Below are positions 6,719 through 6,986 of a stretch of 6,986 nt of DNA, one piece after another. The stretch is from the NCBI GenBank assembly GCA_007127385.1, contig SKZM01000087.1, positions 1-6,986 on the forward strand, written 5' to 3'. The DNA is from Methanosalsum sp. GTDB lineage: Archaea > Halobacteriota > Methanosarcinia > Methanosarcinales > Methanosarcinaceae. The stretch's first letter is position 1. Each line of letters opens with the position of its first letter. Under the pieces are notes generated by a model. It was not told the origin of the DNA. It saw only the letters and a program-made list of their open reading frames with translations, and did no database searches. A program made the position numbers and the translations under genes.

Positions 6719-6986
6719 TTTAAATACTCCTCATCAATTAATTTAAAACTATTGACAGCAAAACTTAGGATTATTCTACCCGAGTCATAAAAGACCATGT
6801 TCTCATTATCTACCTTCAGAAAGCGGGAATTGTTTTCAGGCACATCTTCAAAGATTCCATCTTCAAATGGAATAAAACTACATATAAGTTCAGAAAATTT
6901 CCCTGAACCTACACAGACAGGCATCTTTGATTTTAACTTAGAATATTTCACAGTGTGCAGGTCTCTGATATTAAAATATACAGAAA
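6709..6986 (-). CDS. Brix-domain ribosome biogenesis protein, C-terminal part (partial)
   Basis: The reading frame is open to the right edge of the window, so the N-terminus is missing; 91 residues and the TAA stop are present. The visible start-like GTG at 6951 is internal, since coding continues upstream with SVYFNIRDLHT. The sequence fits the second half of the short archaeal Imp4/Brix proteins, with a YFNIRD strand, a GSGKFSELICSFIPF helix region and the terminal strands MVFYDSGRIILSFAVNSFKLI. These proteins are thought to bind rRNA during ribosome assembly. No single invariant motif is seen in this fragment, so the call leans partly on position: in many archaea the gene directly upstream of pcc1 and pfdB is the Brix gene, preceded by rpoP and the L37Ae gene. 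Confidence 0.75.
   Translation of the reverse strand, partial: SVYFNIRDLHTVKYSKLKSKMPVCVGSGKFSELICSFIPFEDGIFEDVPENNSRFLKVDNENMVFYDSGRIILSFAVNSFKLIDEEYLKWN
6727..6732 (-). promoter_or_regulatory. pcc1 ribosome binding site
   Basis: GAGGAG on the minus strand, inside the end of the Brix gene and 8 bases before the GTG at 6718. It supports the GTG start and hence the 10-base overlap of the two genes. Confidence 0.65.

Overview
The window is an ordinary stretch of archaeal chromosome, most likely from a methanogenic euryarchaeon of the Methanosarcinales (Methanolobus, Methanococcoides or Methanohalophilus type; the genus cannot be settled from the sequence alone). The archaeal assignment rests on the right-hand genes. 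A Brix-type ribosome biogenesis protein, a Pcc1-like KEOPS subunit and prefoldin beta stand in the order typical of archaeal chromosomes. The DNA is A+T rich, the starts carry good Shine-Dalgarno sequences, and the candidate promoters look like archaeal TATA boxes. All seven stop codons that can be seen are TAA.

Layout: 1-384 is non-coding, A+T-rich DNA that holds the promoter and leader of the next gene. 385-3054 (+) is a full-length pyruvate, phosphate dikinase. 3055-3195 is a convergent intergenic region with a perfect 9-bp hairpin and T-runs usable on both strands. From there to the right edge every gene is on the minus strand. In transcription order (right to left) they are: the C-terminal part of a Brix-domain protein (6709-6986, N-terminus outside the window), Pcc1 (6452-6718), prefoldin beta (6039-6389), a DHH-family phosphoesterase (5009-5977), a phenylacetate-CoA ligase family enzyme (3674-4978) and a tandem-ACT-domain protein (3196-3633). 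Spacing between neighbours runs from a 10-base overlap to 62 bases, so these six genes probably form one operon or two overlapping transcription units.

Function: the first part of the minus-strand cluster serves ribosome assembly, tRNA t6A modification and protein folding. The DHH protein is a likely nuclease or phosphoesterase. The last two genes form a pair seen in many anaerobes, an arylacetate-CoA ligase with an ACT-domain protein, and fit salvage of aryl acids into aromatic amino acids (inference). The dikinase links pyruvate and phosphoenolpyruvate and is transcribed separately toward this cluster.

I found no mobile element, CRISPR array, tRNA or rRNA gene, and no sign of a novel defence or metabolic system. 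The points worth a second look are regulatory or architectural: the overlapping bidirectional terminator, two dyads upstream of ppdK, start-site choices, and the joining of aryl-acid genes to the translation cluster.
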